Counted from the first letter of the stretch, positions 1 to 8,165 are shown. The stretch is 32,069 nucleotides of DNA from Actinomycetota bacterium (GCA_018830645.1 JAHJSA010000072.1:1-32069), one strand, 5' to 3'. The notes: generated from the sequence alone by a model not told the origin. Numbers and translations: made by a program.

Positions 1-130
1 CGAGGCCGTCCGTGAGGCCGAGCGCGTCGGCCGCCCCGGTGAGCAGGGCAGTGCCGGCGCGCGAGGTCAGGCCCGGCATGTCGCAGAAGACTTTCAGCGG
101 CGGGAGAGACGTAGTAGCATTCACCTGCAC
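1..130 (-). CDS. IS1380-family transposase, N-terminal fragment
   Basis: This minus-strand frame runs off the left edge. GTG at 130 is the chosen start because AGGGGGA sits 5 nt upstream; a second in-frame GTG lies at 124. The visible 43 residues include LTSRAGTALLTGAADALGL. This matches the conserved N-terminal 'AG-x-ALL-x-x-x-A-D-x-x-GLT' region of IS1380 transposases, which precedes the DDE catalytic domain. The catalytic domain is not in the window, so I cannot tell whether the gene is intact. The frame is also open upstream to 334 without a stop, so it would read through from the small ORF next to ddl. The family call is from remembered motif similarity. Confidence 0.65.
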   Translation of the reverse strand, partial: MQVNATTSLPPLKVFCDMPGLTSRAGTALLTGAADALGLTDGL

Positions 131-249
131 GGTGATCCCCCTGAGCGGGGTTAGCGCGTCCTGACAAGCCGTATTATCCCTGCTCGGGAGGATCTTTGAT
201 AGCCCAATCGGCGTCGCTGTGAGGGTGCTCGTGAAGATTCCGGGGTAGG
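1..249 (-). mobile_element. 5' end of an IS1380-family-like insertion sequence (cut by window edge)
   Basis: The element is inferred from the partial transposase at 1-130 and a candidate terminal end at 228-249. Read on the minus strand, that end begins CCTACCCCGGAATCTTCACG, about 120 bp before the transposase start. This layout (CC-starting inverted repeat, short leader, transposase) fits the IS1380 family. The other end and the target duplication lie outside the window, so the boundary at 249 is an estimate from one end only. Confidence 0.5.
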
Positions 250-334
250 CGTTGTGCACCACGAGCCCGTCGCGCGGCACCTCGAGCGTGTCACACAGGG
301 GGCCACACGTGCCGAGCAGCAGGAACGTCACCAT
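250..334 (-). pseudogene. Possible 5' remnant of a gene interrupted by the IS
   Basis: An ATG at 334 lies 15 nt after the ddl stop and opens a frame beginning MVTFLLLGTCGPLCDTLEV. It continues without a stop into the putative IS and then into the transposase frame. The 28 codons before the IS end resemble no family I know. They could be the beginning of a gene that followed ddl and was split by the insertion, or chance open frame in GC-rich DNA. There is a G-rich stretch upstream but no clear ribosome binding site at good spacing. Confidence 0.25.
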
Positions 335-349
335 TCCGCGAAGCGCCCC

Positions 350-1294
350 CTAGCGGAAGGCGGACTCCATGATCACGGCGACCAGATCCTCGAAGGAGAG
401 GCCGGCAGCCTCGGCGGCGAGGGGCATGGTGGACGTCTCGGTGAGTCCCGGTATGGTGTTCAGCTCGAGCACCCAGGGCACGCCCGCCTCGTCGAGGATG
501 ATGTCCACCCGCGCGAAGCCGCGGCAGCCGAGCGCCTCGAAGGTGCCGAGCGCCACCTGTTCCACCTGTTCGGTCACTTCGGGAGCCAGCTCGGCCGGCA
601 CCGTGAAGTCGGTCTCGCCGGCGGTGTAGCGGGACTCCGTGTCGTAGAACGCGTGACCGGACCGAGGCTTCGCCTCCACGATCGGGAGTACCCGGGGGGC
701 TCCGTCGTCGATGACGCTCACGGCCAACTCGCGGCCGGCCACGAACCTCTCGAGCAATACCTTCCTGTCGAAGGAGAGTGCCGACACCATCGCTCTGGGG
801 AGATCGCGCGCCTCAGCAGCGAAGTTGATGCCGAGCGCGGAGCCCTGAGCCGCCGGTTTCACCACGACCGGCAGGCCGAGTTCGGCCGCGATGAGGTCGA
901 GGGTGTCTTTGGCGCCCATCTCGCGGAAGGCCGCATCGTTGAAGGCATAGAACGCCGGGGTCGGGATGCCGGCGGCCTCGAGGATGTGCTTCGCGAGCAC
1001 TTTGTCCATGGCTCGGATGCTGCTGAGCACGTCGGAACCCGTGTAGGGGATGCGGAGTATCTCGAGAAGCTCCTGAACCGTGCCGTCCTCCCCGCCCTTG
1101 CCGTGCATGGCGATGAACACGCCCGCAGGCTTGATGTCGAGCAGACGCTGCACCAGAGTCTCGTCGACGTCGATCGGGGTGACCGCGTAGCCCCTTGCCT
1201 CGAGGGCTCGGATCACGCGGTGTCCCGTGCTGAGTGACACATCGCGTTCGAGAGAACGTCCTCCATACAGGACACACACGTTCTTGCCGCTCAC
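350..1294 (-). CDS. ddl: D-alanine--D-alanine ligase
   Basis: An ATP-grasp ligase that joins two D-alanines for the peptidoglycan stem peptide, in the cytoplasm. The N-terminus carries the family pattern VLYGGRSLERDVSLSTGH. The ATP-grasp core follows (LPVVVKPAAQGSALGI, then LLERFVAGRELAVSVID). Near the C-terminus, the metal- and substrate-binding region reads ARVDIILDE and ELNTIPGLTETS. I chose GTG at 1294 (314 residues) because GGGAGGT sits just upstream of it. An in-frame ATG at 1318 would add eight residues but lacks such a site. The gene follows the aminotransferase (stop at 1332) on the same strand and may be cotranscribed. An IS1380-like element lies right after the stop. Confidence 0.93.
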   Translation of the reverse strand: MSGKNVCVLYGGRSLERDVSLSTGHRVIRALEARGYAVTPIDVDETLVQRLLDIKPAGVFIAMHGKGGEDGTVQELLEILRIPYTGSDVLSSIRAMDKVLAKHILEAAGIPTPAFYAFNDAAFREMGAKDTLDLIAAELGLPVVVKPAAQGSALGINFAAEARDLPRAMVSALSFDRKVLLERFVAGRELAVSVIDDGAPRVLPIVEAKPRSGHAFYDTESRYTAGETDFTVPAELAPEVTEQVEQVALGTFEALGCRGFARVDIILDEAGVPWVLELNTIPGLTETSTMPLAAEAAGLSFEDLVAVIMESAFR

Positions 1295-1331
1295 TGCCGC
1301 ACCTCCCTGCCTGCCCATCCGGATCCGGCGC

Positions 1332-2570
1332 TCACAACCCCAGAGCCCGATACAGCTCCATCTGGTCGCTGATCACGGCGCCCAACCTGCGGACGCCCTC
1401 CTTGATGCGCTCCTCGTTCACGAAGCTGAACGACAGCCTCATGCTGTCGGTGCCGCTGCCGTCCTGATAGAAGGCGTCGCCCCGCACGAACGCCACGTTC
1501 TCGTCGATGGCCTTCGCCAGCAGATCGCCGGTGTGGATGCCGGGGATGGTGGCCCACACGAAGAATCCGCCCTCGGGGCGGGTCCAGGTGGCCTCGGAGG
1601 GGAACTCCGACTTCAGAGCCTTCAGCATCGCGTCACGGCGCGAGCGGTAGATGTCGCAGAGGCGCGTGATGTACTCCCGCCACACGCCGCTCGCGATCAA
1701 CCCGTGCACGAACAGCTGGTTGAACGGGCTGGAGCACAGGTCTGTGGCCTGCTTGCCGAACACGATCTTCTGATAGATGGCCTGGGGCGCGACGATCCAG
1801 CCCGAGCGGATACCCGGCGAGATGATCTTCGAGAACGATCCCAGATACACCACGTTGCCCGCGGTGTCGAGGGACAGCAGCGTGGGGAGCGGTTCGCCTT
1901 CGTAGCGCAGGAGCCCGTAGGGGTTGTCCTCCACCACCAACAGCTCGCGCTCGGCGGCCACCTGCGTGAGACGGCGACGACGTTCGAGCGTCAGCGTCGT
2001 GCCGCCGGGGTTGCTGAAGTTCGGCACCGTGTAGAGGAACTTGGGGCGCCGCCCGTCCGTCTCGAGCCGGTCGAGCAGGGCCTCGAGCTCGTCCACGACG
2101 AGGCCGCCTGCATCCATGGGGATGTGGCGCACGTCGGCCTGATAGGTGGAGAACGTGGTGAGGGCGCCCGCGTAGGCCGGGCCCTCGGCCACGACGATGT
2201 CGCCCGGGTCGATGAAGGTCTTGGTGACCAGGTCGATGGCCTGCTGACCCCCGGTGGTGATCATCACGTGGGCGGGGTCGACCGTGGTGCCCTCGGCGTC
2301 CATGACGAGGGCGATATCCTCTTTGAGGAAGTCGAAGCCCTCGGTGGGGCCGTATTGGAGCGAGAGCGCGCGCTGGGTATCGGAGATCTCCTGGTTGATC
2401 CGCTCGAAGACATCCTGCGGGAAGCTGTCGGTGGCGGGGAGACCTCCGGCCAGAGAGATCACTTCGGGACGGGCGGTGAGGCTCATGAGGTCGCGCATGG
2501 CCGAGGACCGCATCACCTTGGTGCGCGACGCGTAACGGCCTTCGTACTTATCTGTCTTGCGAGTGCTCAT
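1332..2570 (-). CDS. PLP-dependent class I/II aminotransferase (2-aminoadipate aminotransferase-like)
   Basis: A fold-type I PLP enzyme of 412 residues from ATG 2570; the frame is open further upstream, but homology begins near this start. The substrate-loop motif is ISLAGGLPATDSFP (about 39-51). The cofactor region includes TVPNFSNPGG (Asn187), VVEDNPYGLLRY (Asp215, Tyr218) and the Schiff-base lysine in LGSFSKIISPGIRSGW (Lys248). C-terminal Arg in SMRLSFSF would bind the substrate carboxylate. The pattern matches the LysN / 2-aminoadipate and MocR-like aminotransferase group, which has broad specificity for aromatic, branched and aminoadipate substrates. There is no N-terminal HTH, so this is an enzyme rather than a MocR regulator. 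The exact substrate cannot be read from sequence. It is divergent from the DUF4126 gene, with 101 bp between the starts that must hold both promoters. Confidence 0.88.
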   Translation of the reverse strand: MSTRKTDKYEGRYASRTKVMRSSAMRDLMSLTARPEVISLAGGLPATDSFPQDVFERINQEISDTQRALSLQYGPTEGFDFLKEDIALVMDAEGTTVDPAHVMITTGGQQAIDLVTKTFIDPGDIVVAEGPAYAGALTTFSTYQADVRHIPMDAGGLVVDELEALLDRLETDGRRPKFLYTVPNFSNPGGTTLTLERRRRLTQVAAERELLVVEDNPYGLLRYEGEPLPTLLSLDTAGNVVYLGSFSKIISPGIRSGWIVAPQAIYQKIVFGKQATDLCSSPFNQLFVHGLIASGVWREYITRLCDIYRSRRDAMLKALKSEFPSEATWTRPEGGFFVWATIPGIHTGDLLAKAIDENVAFVRGDAFYQDGSGTDSMRLSFSFVNEERIKEGVRRLGAVISDQMELYRALGL

Positions 2571-2671
2571 GGGTCGGGCCAGTATAGGGGCAGCGGACCG
2601 CCCGGGCAACCAGGCGGGCGGGTCCGCGCACGCCGTGCGGCCTGCCGAAGCCGTGCTACCATGGGCCGCAC

Positions 2672-3277
2672 ATGGATGTGATGTTCGAAGGTCTGCTCGC
2701 AAGCATCGGTCTGGGCGCCGGGCTCTCCAGCCTCTCCGGGCTGCGGGCCTTCCTGCCCATCGGCCTCGTGGGCCTGATATCCCGCTTCGGCTGGTTCGGA
2801 GCGTTCAACCTGGCGGATACCCGCTTCGCGATCCTCGAGAACCCCTGGGTGATAGGCGCTCTGCTCTTCCTGGCCTTGGCCGAGATCGTGGGAGACAAGG
2901 TGCCGGTGCTCGACTCCGCTCTCGACCTGATCGCGACGCCCGTGCGCATCCTCGCCGGGGTGCTGGTGTTCGGAGCGGCGCTCGCCCAAGAAGACACGGC
3001 CATCACCGCCGCGGGCATGGTGGGCGGGGGTGCCATCGCCTTCGCGTCCTCGGCGGTCAAGAGTGTGGTCCGGCCGGGCGCCACGGCCACCACGGGCGGC
3101 GCCCTCAACCCCTTCATCAGCTTCTTCGAAGACGTGGCGGCCTTCGTGGGCACGGCCGCGGTCGTGCTCCTGCCCGTGCTCGGTTTCCTGTTGATCGCCT
3201 TCACGCTCTTCTTCATCTACCGGTTACGCACGATCAAGAACCGCAAGTTCAAGGGCCTTCGTATTCTCAAAGAGTAG
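2672..3277 (+). CDS. DUF4126 family membrane protein
   Basis: A 201-residue hydrophobic protein with the DUF4126 pattern. The N-terminus reads GLGAGLSSLSGLRAFLPIGL, followed by a conserved acidic segment LAEIVGDKVPVLDSALD. Glycine-rich helices follow (ATPVRILAGVLVFGAAL and the 110-140 region), then a last helix near 170-190 and a basic tail. I predict about five membrane-spanning segments. No biochemical role is established for the family that I can state. It stands alone between a divergent aminotransferase and the pcm fusion gene 72 bp downstream, with which it could be cotranscribed. Confidence 0.85.
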   Translation: MDVMFEGLLASIGLGAGLSSLSGLRAFLPIGLVGLISRFGWFGAFNLADTRFAILENPWVIGALLFLALAEIVGDKVPVLDSALDLIATPVRILAGVLVFGAALAQEDTAITAAGMVGGGAIAFASSAVKSVVRPGATATTGGALNPFISFFEDVAAFVGTAAVVLLPVLGFLLIAFTLFFIYRLRTIKNRKFKGLRILKE

Positions 3278-3349
3278 TCGGTTCATCACCCCCGCCGGTC
3301 TACCCGCGAGGGTCCACCCCGCTCCGCGTCGATTGGAGCATTCCGCACC

Positions 3350-4288
3350 ATGAGCCCCGAGGAGTTCGACGATAGCCGGTTCGAGCGGTCCCGCCGGCAG
3401 ATGGTGGAGGGCCAGCTGCGCCACCGCGGGATCGCCGACGAGCGCGTGCTCGCCGCCATGGGGCGCGTGCCCCGGCATCTCTTCGTGGGTGGGCCGGTGC
3501 GCTGGGCCGCCTACGAGGACGAACCCCTGCCCATCGGCTCCGGACAGACCATCTCCCAACCATACATGGTAGCCCGCATGACCGAACTCCTGGAGCTCGA
3601 GCGCGACTCCCGGGTGCTCGAGGTGGGCACCGGCTCGGGATACCAGGCCGCGGTACTGGCGGAGATCGCGGGTGAGGTCTGGACTGTGGAACGCCACCCC
3701 GAACTCGCCGAACGAGCGCGCCGCCTGCTGGAAGATCTCGGGTACCACAACGTGCACGTGGAGCAGGGGGACGGCTCGATGGGACTGCCGCGCCAGGCTC
3801 CCTACGACGCCATCGTGGTCACCGCCGCCTCCCCCGGCGTGCCCCCATCTCTGACGGACCAGTTGGTCGTGGGCGGACGCATGGTGATCCCCGTAGGTGG
3901 CCAGGTGAACCAGCGTCTGCGTCTGATCAGGCGCCGGCCGGACGGCCTTCGAGAGACCGACGTGCTGGGGTGCCGTTTCGTGCCCCTGATCGGCGCCCAA
4001 GGCCACCCGTCGGCGGAATCGCGCCGGGTGCGCGTGCTTGTCGAGGGCCGGGTGCAGGGTGTGTGGTTCCGCGAGTCCACGCGCGAGGAAGCCGAGCGCC
4101 GTGGGGTGCGTGGGTGGGTGCGCAATCTCGCCGACGGGCGGGTGGAAGCCGTGTTCGAGGGCGAGCCCGCCGGTGTCGATGCACTGGTCGAGTGGGTCCG
4201 CCGGGGTCCCGAGCGCGCCGTGGTCACCGGGGTCACCGCGAGCAGCGAGCCACCGCAGGGCGAGCGGGGGTTCCGCGTGAAGGGTTGA
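3350..4288 (+). CDS. pcm: Protein-L-isoaspartate O-methyltransferase fused to acylphosphatase
   Basis: A two-domain protein of 312 residues. Residues 1 to about 215 are a PCMT domain that methylates isoaspartyl residues with S-adenosylmethionine as a repair step. It shows LPIGSGQTISQPYMVARM (60-77), the SAM motif LEVGTGSGYQAAVL (90-103) and the acidic VERHPE. Residues 226-312 are a full acylphosphatase domain, a small enzyme that hydrolyses acyl-phosphates. It reads VEGRVQGVWFRESTREEAE, with catalytic Arg241, and GWVRNLADGRVEAVFEG, with Asn259. The 18-residue spacing of Arg and Asn is that of classical acylphosphatases (Arg23/Asn41). The two domains are in one uninterrupted frame, with a linker of about ten residues. 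PCMT domains are usually about 210 residues and stand alone. The purpose of the fusion is unknown; acyl-phosphate damage products are a possible link. Confidence 0.93.
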   Translation: MSPEEFDDSRFERSRRQMVEGQLRHRGIADERVLAAMGRVPRHLFVGGPVRWAAYEDEPLPIGSGQTISQPYMVARMTELLELERDSRVLEVGTGSGYQAAVLAEIAGEVWTVERHPELAERARRLLEDLGYHNVHVEQGDGSMGLPRQAPYDAIVVTAASPGVPPSLTDQLVVGGRMVIPVGGQVNQRLRLIRRRPDGLRETDVLGCRFVPLIGAQGHPSAESRRVRVLVEGRVQGVWFRESTREEAERRGVRGWVRNLADGRVEAVFEGEPAGVDALVEWVRRGPERAVVTGVTASSEPPQGERGFRVKG

Positions 4289-4316
4289 AGCGCCGGCCGC
4301 GCCGGCCGCCGGCGCT
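4289..4316. terminator. Bidirectional hairpin between convergent genes
   Basis: A perfect 9-bp inverted repeat (AGCGCCGGC / GCCGGCGCT) with a 10-nt loop begins one base after the pcm stop and precedes the end of the convergent htrA-like gene. There is no T-tract, as is common in GC-rich genomes. It may stop transcription from both sides. Confidence 0.5.
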
Positions 4317-4352
4317 ACTCCGGCGCTACTCCGGCGCTACTCAGGCGCTACT
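4309..4352. repeat. 11-bp tandem repeat, four copies
   Basis: Units starting at 4309, 4320, 4331 and 4342 read CCGGCGCTACT three times, then CAGGCGCTACT. The last unit contains the stop codon (TAG, minus strand) of the HtrA-like gene. Every unit carries the same TAG in the same orientation. The array overlaps the downstream arm of the preceding hairpin. Confidence 0.85.
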
Positions 4353-5619
4353 CAGGCCGTTCGCCCAGGGTCACGTCGAAGCTGAGTTCCGCCCCTTCGC
4401 GATCCACGACGAGTGAGACGGTGTCACCGGGCTTCATGCGCCGGAGGATCGAGTAGAGGTCGGAGTCACTGTGGATGGTCTGGCCGTCGAACTCGATGAT
4501 GATGTCTCCCTGCTGCAATCCAGCGCGTTCCGCCGGCGCCCCGGGCTCCGCTCCCGCCACGAGGACGCCCTTCGAACGAGTCAGGGCGAAGCGCTCACGC
4601 AGCGCCTCCGTCACCGACACGTTGCTGATACCCAAGTACGCGTGCGTCGCGCGACCCGTAGCCATGATCTGGCGGGCCACGTCGATCGCAAGGTCAGCCG
4701 GTATCGCGAAGCCCACGTTCTGAGCGCCGGTCTGGCTCGGAGGAAGGTAGGCCACGTTGATGCCGATCACCCGGCCGCGCGCATCGACCAGAGCCCCTCC
4801 TGAGTTCCCGGGACTGATGGCGGCGTCGGTCTGGATCAGATCGACCAGCGAGAACTGGGAGATGCCGGGCTGAACGTCGAGGCCGCGGTGCACCCCACTG
4901 ATGATGCCGAGGGTCACGGAGTTCTCAAACCCCAAGGGGCTACCGATCGCCACGGCATACTGCCCGATGAGCACCTCGTCGAAGCTCTCGATGAAGGTCG
5001 CGGCCGGGAGACCGGAGGCCTGCACCTCGAGGACCGCCAGATCGGTGAGTGGATCGCGGCCGACGATGCGCGCCGCGAGTTCCTCACCGGTAGCCAGGGT
5101 AACGGTGACCTTATCGGCCACGTACTCCTGGCCTCCGGATTCCTGGGAGACCACGTGATTGTTGGTGATGATCATGCCGTCCGCCGTCAGGATCACGCCC
5201 GACCCCTCCGAAGAGTAGGTCTGCAGGCCGGCGAACCCGGGCACGGAGCCTTCCACGGCAACGTTCACCACACTCGGCCCCACCGCCGCGGCCACGGCGA
5301 TCGCCGGGCTTGTGAGGGGATCGCCGGCGAGAGCCGATTCGGGGAGCGTGGTGGAGGCGCCCAGCCTGGTGAGAGTCGTAGTGTCGCCCGCCTGCTGACC
5401 GACGGTGGTGGTCGTGCGGCCGACCTCGCCGATCTCGGCGCACCCTGCGAACACTACCGAGGCGCCGAGGAGCACGAACAGCGCGACCTGGGCCCGGGCG
5501 AAGGTCCATCTCTTCCACGCAGCACCACGTGAAGGGTGACGCCGTGACGCGTGACGCTGCGAAGGGTAGCGCCGTGACGCGTGACGCTGCGCCACGTGAG
5601 GCTCGTGCCTGCGGATCAT
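4348..5619 (-). CDS. HtrA/DegP-like S1C serine protease, PDZ-containing lipoprotein
   Basis: An envelope protease for damaged proteins, 423 residues from ATG 5619. AGGAGGG lies 9 nt upstream; an upstream extension to 5709 is open but has no such site. The N-terminus is Arg/His-rich. It is followed by a hydrophobic segment ending in a lipobox, VVFAGC, so Cys60 is a likely lipid anchor on the outer face of the membrane. A Thr-rich linker follows. The trypsin-like domain has the triad His155 (ITNNHVV), Asp193 (DPLTDLAVLEV) and Ser273 (SPGNSGGALVD). One PDZ domain covers about 345-420 (GAPAERAGLQQGDIIIEFDG). The unusually long, basic N-terminus contains a duplicated ten-residue block from a 30-bp DNA repeat. 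The gene is convergent with pcm; 217 bp upstream to uppP should hold its promoter. Confidence 0.92.
   Translation of the reverse strand: MIRRHEPHVAQRHASRRYPSQRHASRRHPSRGAAWKRWTFARAQVALFVLLGASVVFAGCAEIGEVGRTTTTVGQQAGDTTTLTRLGASTTLPESALAGDPLTSPAIAVAAAVGPSVVNVAVEGSVPGFAGLQTYSSEGSGVILTADGMIITNNHVVSQESGGQEYVADKVTVTLATGEELAARIVGRDPLTDLAVLEVQASGLPAATFIESFDEVLIGQYAVAIGSPLGFENSVTLGIISGVHRGLDVQPGISQFSLVDLIQTDAAISPGNSGGALVDARGRVIGINVAYLPPSQTGAQNVGFAIPADLAIDVARQIMATGRATHAYLGISNVSVTEALRERFALTRSKGVLVAGAEPGAPAERAGLQQGDIIIEFDGQTIHSDSDLYSILRRMKPGDTVSLVVDREGAELSFDVTLGERPE
5531..5590. repeat. 30-bp tandem duplication inside the HtrA-like N-terminus
   Basis: Two units (5531-5560 and 5561-5590), differing at two positions, encode QRHASRRYPS and QRHASRRHPS before the membrane segment. 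Thirty bases keep the frame, so copy number could vary without breaking the gene. Confidence 0.85.
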
Positions 5620-5790
5620 GCCGTTCGCCCTCCTCATGACGGGAGGCGCCGAGCGCCTCACGGTTCGTTCCAAACAGCACTGTACCCGTTCCAGGTCAAC
5701 TGGATGCAAGGGTACTGTGAGGGAAGTGTGAGGAACGAAAAGTCTGCAAGCGGCCGCGGCGGGGCGGCGAAGGGGGGGTGGGTGGGGTGG

Positions 5791-5814
5791 GCGCGCCCGG
5801 GCTAGGAGGCGCGC
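5791..5814. terminator. Possible uppP terminator hairpin
   Basis: Inverted repeat GCGCGCC / GGCGCGC with a 10-nt loop, 22 bp past the uppP stop. A 7-bp all-GC stem with no T-tract; suggestive only. Confidence 0.35.
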
Positions 5815-5836
5815 GGGCCGAGTCGTACGATCGCGA

Positions 5837-6649
5837 TCAGAGAAGACTGAGGATGATCACGAAGACTCCGAGCACGGCGGTGTAGATGGAGAAGACCCGC
5901 AGCCGATGGCTTCTGAGGAAGCGAAGCATGAAATGCACGGCGAACAGGCCGGAGAGGATCGCAGCCACCGCACCCGCGACGTAGGCCGCCGTCCCGTCGG
6001 TGAAGCCGGCGGAGATCTCCCCGATGTTAAGCAGGCCCGCCCCGCCGATGGCGGGCACGCTGAGCAGGAAAGAGAAGCGCGCCGCCGCCGCCCGGTCGAG
6101 CCCCAGGAACATGCCTCCGGAGATCGTCGCACCGGAGCGGCTCAGGCCGGGAGCGATGGCGAGGGCCTGGAAACACCCCACGATCAAGGCGTCGACCAGA
6201 CCCATGTCGTCAACAGAGCGAGTGGCCACAGCCCTCCCCGCAACGTAGTCGGCGATAACCATGAGGATCGAGGTCACCAGCAGGAAGGCGCCCACCGCGA
6301 GCGTGCTCTCGAACAGCGACTCGAAGAAATCACCCAGGAACACCCCGGCGAGACCGGCGGGCACCGTGCCGATCACCAGCCACAGCCCGAGGCGCCGCCA
6401 CTGCTTCACCGAGCCCGGCGCGAGCCGCTTCGGCCAGAGGAAGGCTCCCGCCATCGAGTAGATGTCCCGGGCGAAATACCCGCCGACGGCGACCACGGTC
6501 GCCAGGTGGAGCATCACATCGAACGCCAGAGACGGCTTCGGGATGCCCAGGATTTCCGGAGTCAACACGAGGTGCCCGGAACTCGATACGGGAAGGAACT
6601 CGGTGAGCCCCTGCACGAGGCCGAGCACGATCGCCTGGAACACGGTCAC
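5837..6649 (-). CDS. uppP: Undecaprenyl-diphosphatase
   Basis: An integral membrane enzyme of the BacA/UppP family. It removes a phosphate from undecaprenyl diphosphate so the lipid carrier can be reused for cell-wall precursor export. Both active-site motifs are present: LVQGLTEFLPVSSSGHLVL near the N-terminus and PGLSRSGATISGGMFLGL near residue 170. About eight hydrophobic helices follow the usual layout. GTG at 6649 gives 270 residues, the normal family length; a second GTG lies two codons later. The open frame to 6835 is not conserved-looking. The gene is divergent from the UPF0173 gene, with 100 bp between starts. Confidence 0.93.
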   Translation of the reverse strand: MTVFQAIVLGLVQGLTEFLPVSSSGHLVLTPEILGIPKPSLAFDVMLHLATVVAVGGYFARDIYSMAGAFLWPKRLAPGSVKQWRRLGLWLVIGTVPAGLAGVFLGDFFESLFESTLAVGAFLLVTSILMVIADYVAGRAVATRSVDDMGLVDALIVGCFQALAIAPGLSRSGATISGGMFLGLDRAAAARFSFLLSVPAIGGAGLLNIGEISAGFTDGTAAYVAGAVAAILSGLFAVHFMLRFLRSHRLRVFSIYTAVLGVFVIILSLL

Positions 6650-6749
6650 GAGGACTCTCGACCCCCTCTGATGGTTGCCTGAACAGCGATGGACCGCTAA
6701 GCTTCTTGGGCGGCCACGAGCCGCAGGATACCAGGAGAAGGGGGCAGGA

Positions 6750-7445
6750 GTGAAACTCACGTTCCACGGACACGCCGCCTGGGAAGTCGAGACCGGGGGC
6801 GCCCGGGTGTGGATCGACCCGTTCCTCAGCGGCAATCCGCTCGCCGATGTGTCGGCCGACGAGGTGAATGCGGACTACGTGATCCTCTCGCACGCGCACG
6901 CCGACCATCTGGGCGACACCGAGGCGATAGCGGCCCGCACCGGTGCTGTGGTCATCGCCATGAACGAGCTGGCCAACCATCTCGCGTCCAGGGGACTGCG
7001 GACCGAGGTACTGCAGATAGGCGGCGGCCAATCGTTCTCATTCGGACGAGTGAAGCTCGTGCCGGCGTATCACTCGTCGTCGGTGGACGGGCTCTACATG
7101 GGGAAGGAAGCGGGCATCCTGCTTCGCGACATCGAGGGCACCGTGATCTACCACGCCGGCGACACCGGGCTGTTCTCCGACATGGCGCTCATCGGGAGGG
7201 CCGGCCTCGACGCGGCCTTGCTCCCCATCGGAGACAAGTTCACCATGGGCCCGGAAGACGCACTCGCGGCCGTCGAGCTGCTCAAGCCCCGGTTGGCCAT
7301 GCCGATGCACTACGACACGTTCGACCCCATCAAACAGGACGCCCGCGCCTGGAAGGTTGCCGTGGAGGCACGCACCGGCGTGCCGGTGCTCGTGTTGAAG
7401 CCCGGGGAATCGTGCATCGTGGCGGCGGGCGGCGGGACCGCCTGA
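6750..7445 (+). CDS. UPF0173 metal-dependent hydrolase (metallo-beta-lactamase fold)
   Basis: A 231-residue UlaG/UPF0173-type hydrolase from GTG 6750, with AGGAGAAGGGGG just upstream. The N-terminus MKLTFHGHAAWEVE is the family hallmark. The metal-binding motif is SHAHADHLGD (His48, His50, Asp52, His53). Further ligands come from YHAGDTGLFSDM and the C-terminal AMPMHYDTFD. The family is conserved in bacteria and archaea, but its physiological substrate is unknown. It is convergent with bioY with only 3 bp between the stop codons, so transcription from the two sides must overlap. Confidence 0.9.
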   Translation: MKLTFHGHAAWEVETGGARVWIDPFLSGNPLADVSADEVNADYVILSHAHADHLGDTEAIAARTGAVVIAMNELANHLASRGLRTEVLQIGGGQSFSFGRVKLVPAYHSSSVDGLYMGKEAGILLRDIEGTVIYHAGDTGLFSDMALIGRAGLDAALLPIGDKFTMGPEDALAAVELLKPRLAMPMHYDTFDPIKQDARAWKVAVEARTGVPVLVLKPGESCIVAAGGGTA

Positions 7446-7448
7446 AGC

Positions 7449-8108
7449 CTAGCGCAGGCCCTGTGCCTCGAGGGCGGCTCCCACGGCACGCACGAGGACC
7501 ACGGCCACGATGGCCTTCAGCGCATCGCCCACCAGGAACGGCACCAGGCCGGCAGCGAGGGCCGCGACCGGGGTCATACCGGTGACGACCATCAGCCACG
7601 GCACACCCACCGCGTAGATGGCGGCACTCCCGACCAGGACGCCGACACCGAGGGCCACCGTCACCCGACGTCCTCGCCATCCCCGCGAGCGGGCCATGTC
7701 GGCGGCGGCACCCACTATGAACGCCGCGACGATGAAGCCCACCAGATAGCCGCCCGTGGGCCCAAGCAGCACACCGACCCCGCCGCTGCCGTTGGAGAAC
7801 ACCGGGACACCCGCGACGCCCACCAGCACGTACACGCCAACACTCACCGGGCCCCAGATCCGGCCGAGAAGGCCGCCCGCCACCAAGACGGTGAGGGTCT
7901 GCAGGGTCAACGGCACCGGGTGGAAGGGGATGCTCACCCACGCAGAGACGGCGAGGACCGCGGCGAACACACCGGCGAGCGCGAGCTTGGTCACCCGAGC
8001 GGAGTCGGAGGGGGCTCGGCCTACGGCCGCCCCTGCTGGAGCCGCCCCGACGGACGCTCCCACAAGAACCGACGCATCCACTCCCGTTGCATCAGAAGAC
8101 TCGGGCAC
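7449..8108 (-). CDS. bioY: Biotin transporter, BioY family
   Basis: The S component of an ECF-type biotin importer, an integral membrane protein of 219 residues with about six helices. It shows the BioY signatures VPLTLQTLTVLVAGGLLG, then GPTGGYLVGFIVAAFIVG, and the C-terminal LVPFLVGDALKAIVA. An unusual Ala/Gly/Ser-rich hydrophilic stretch of about 37 residues precedes the first helix. The GTG start at 8108 has AAAGGGAGA upstream. No EcfA/EcfT energising genes are in the window, so it must use shared ones or work alone. A BirA-type operator upstream and birA itself next door indicate biotin-controlled expression. Confidence 0.92.
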   Translation of the reverse strand: MPESSDATGVDASVLVGASVGAAPAGAAVGRAPSDSARVTKLALAGVFAAVLAVSAWVSIPFHPVPLTLQTLTVLVAGGLLGRIWGPVSVGVYVLVGVAGVPVFSNGSGGVGVLLGPTGGYLVGFIVAAFIVGAAADMARSRGWRGRRVTVALGVGVLVGSAAIYAVGVPWLMVVTGMTPVAALAAGLVPFLVGDALKAIVAVVLVRAVGAALEAQGLR

Positions 8109-8165
8109 GTTCGATCTCCCTTTCGAAGACGGTAGAGGAGCGGAGCTTATCGCAGAGAGGGGAGT

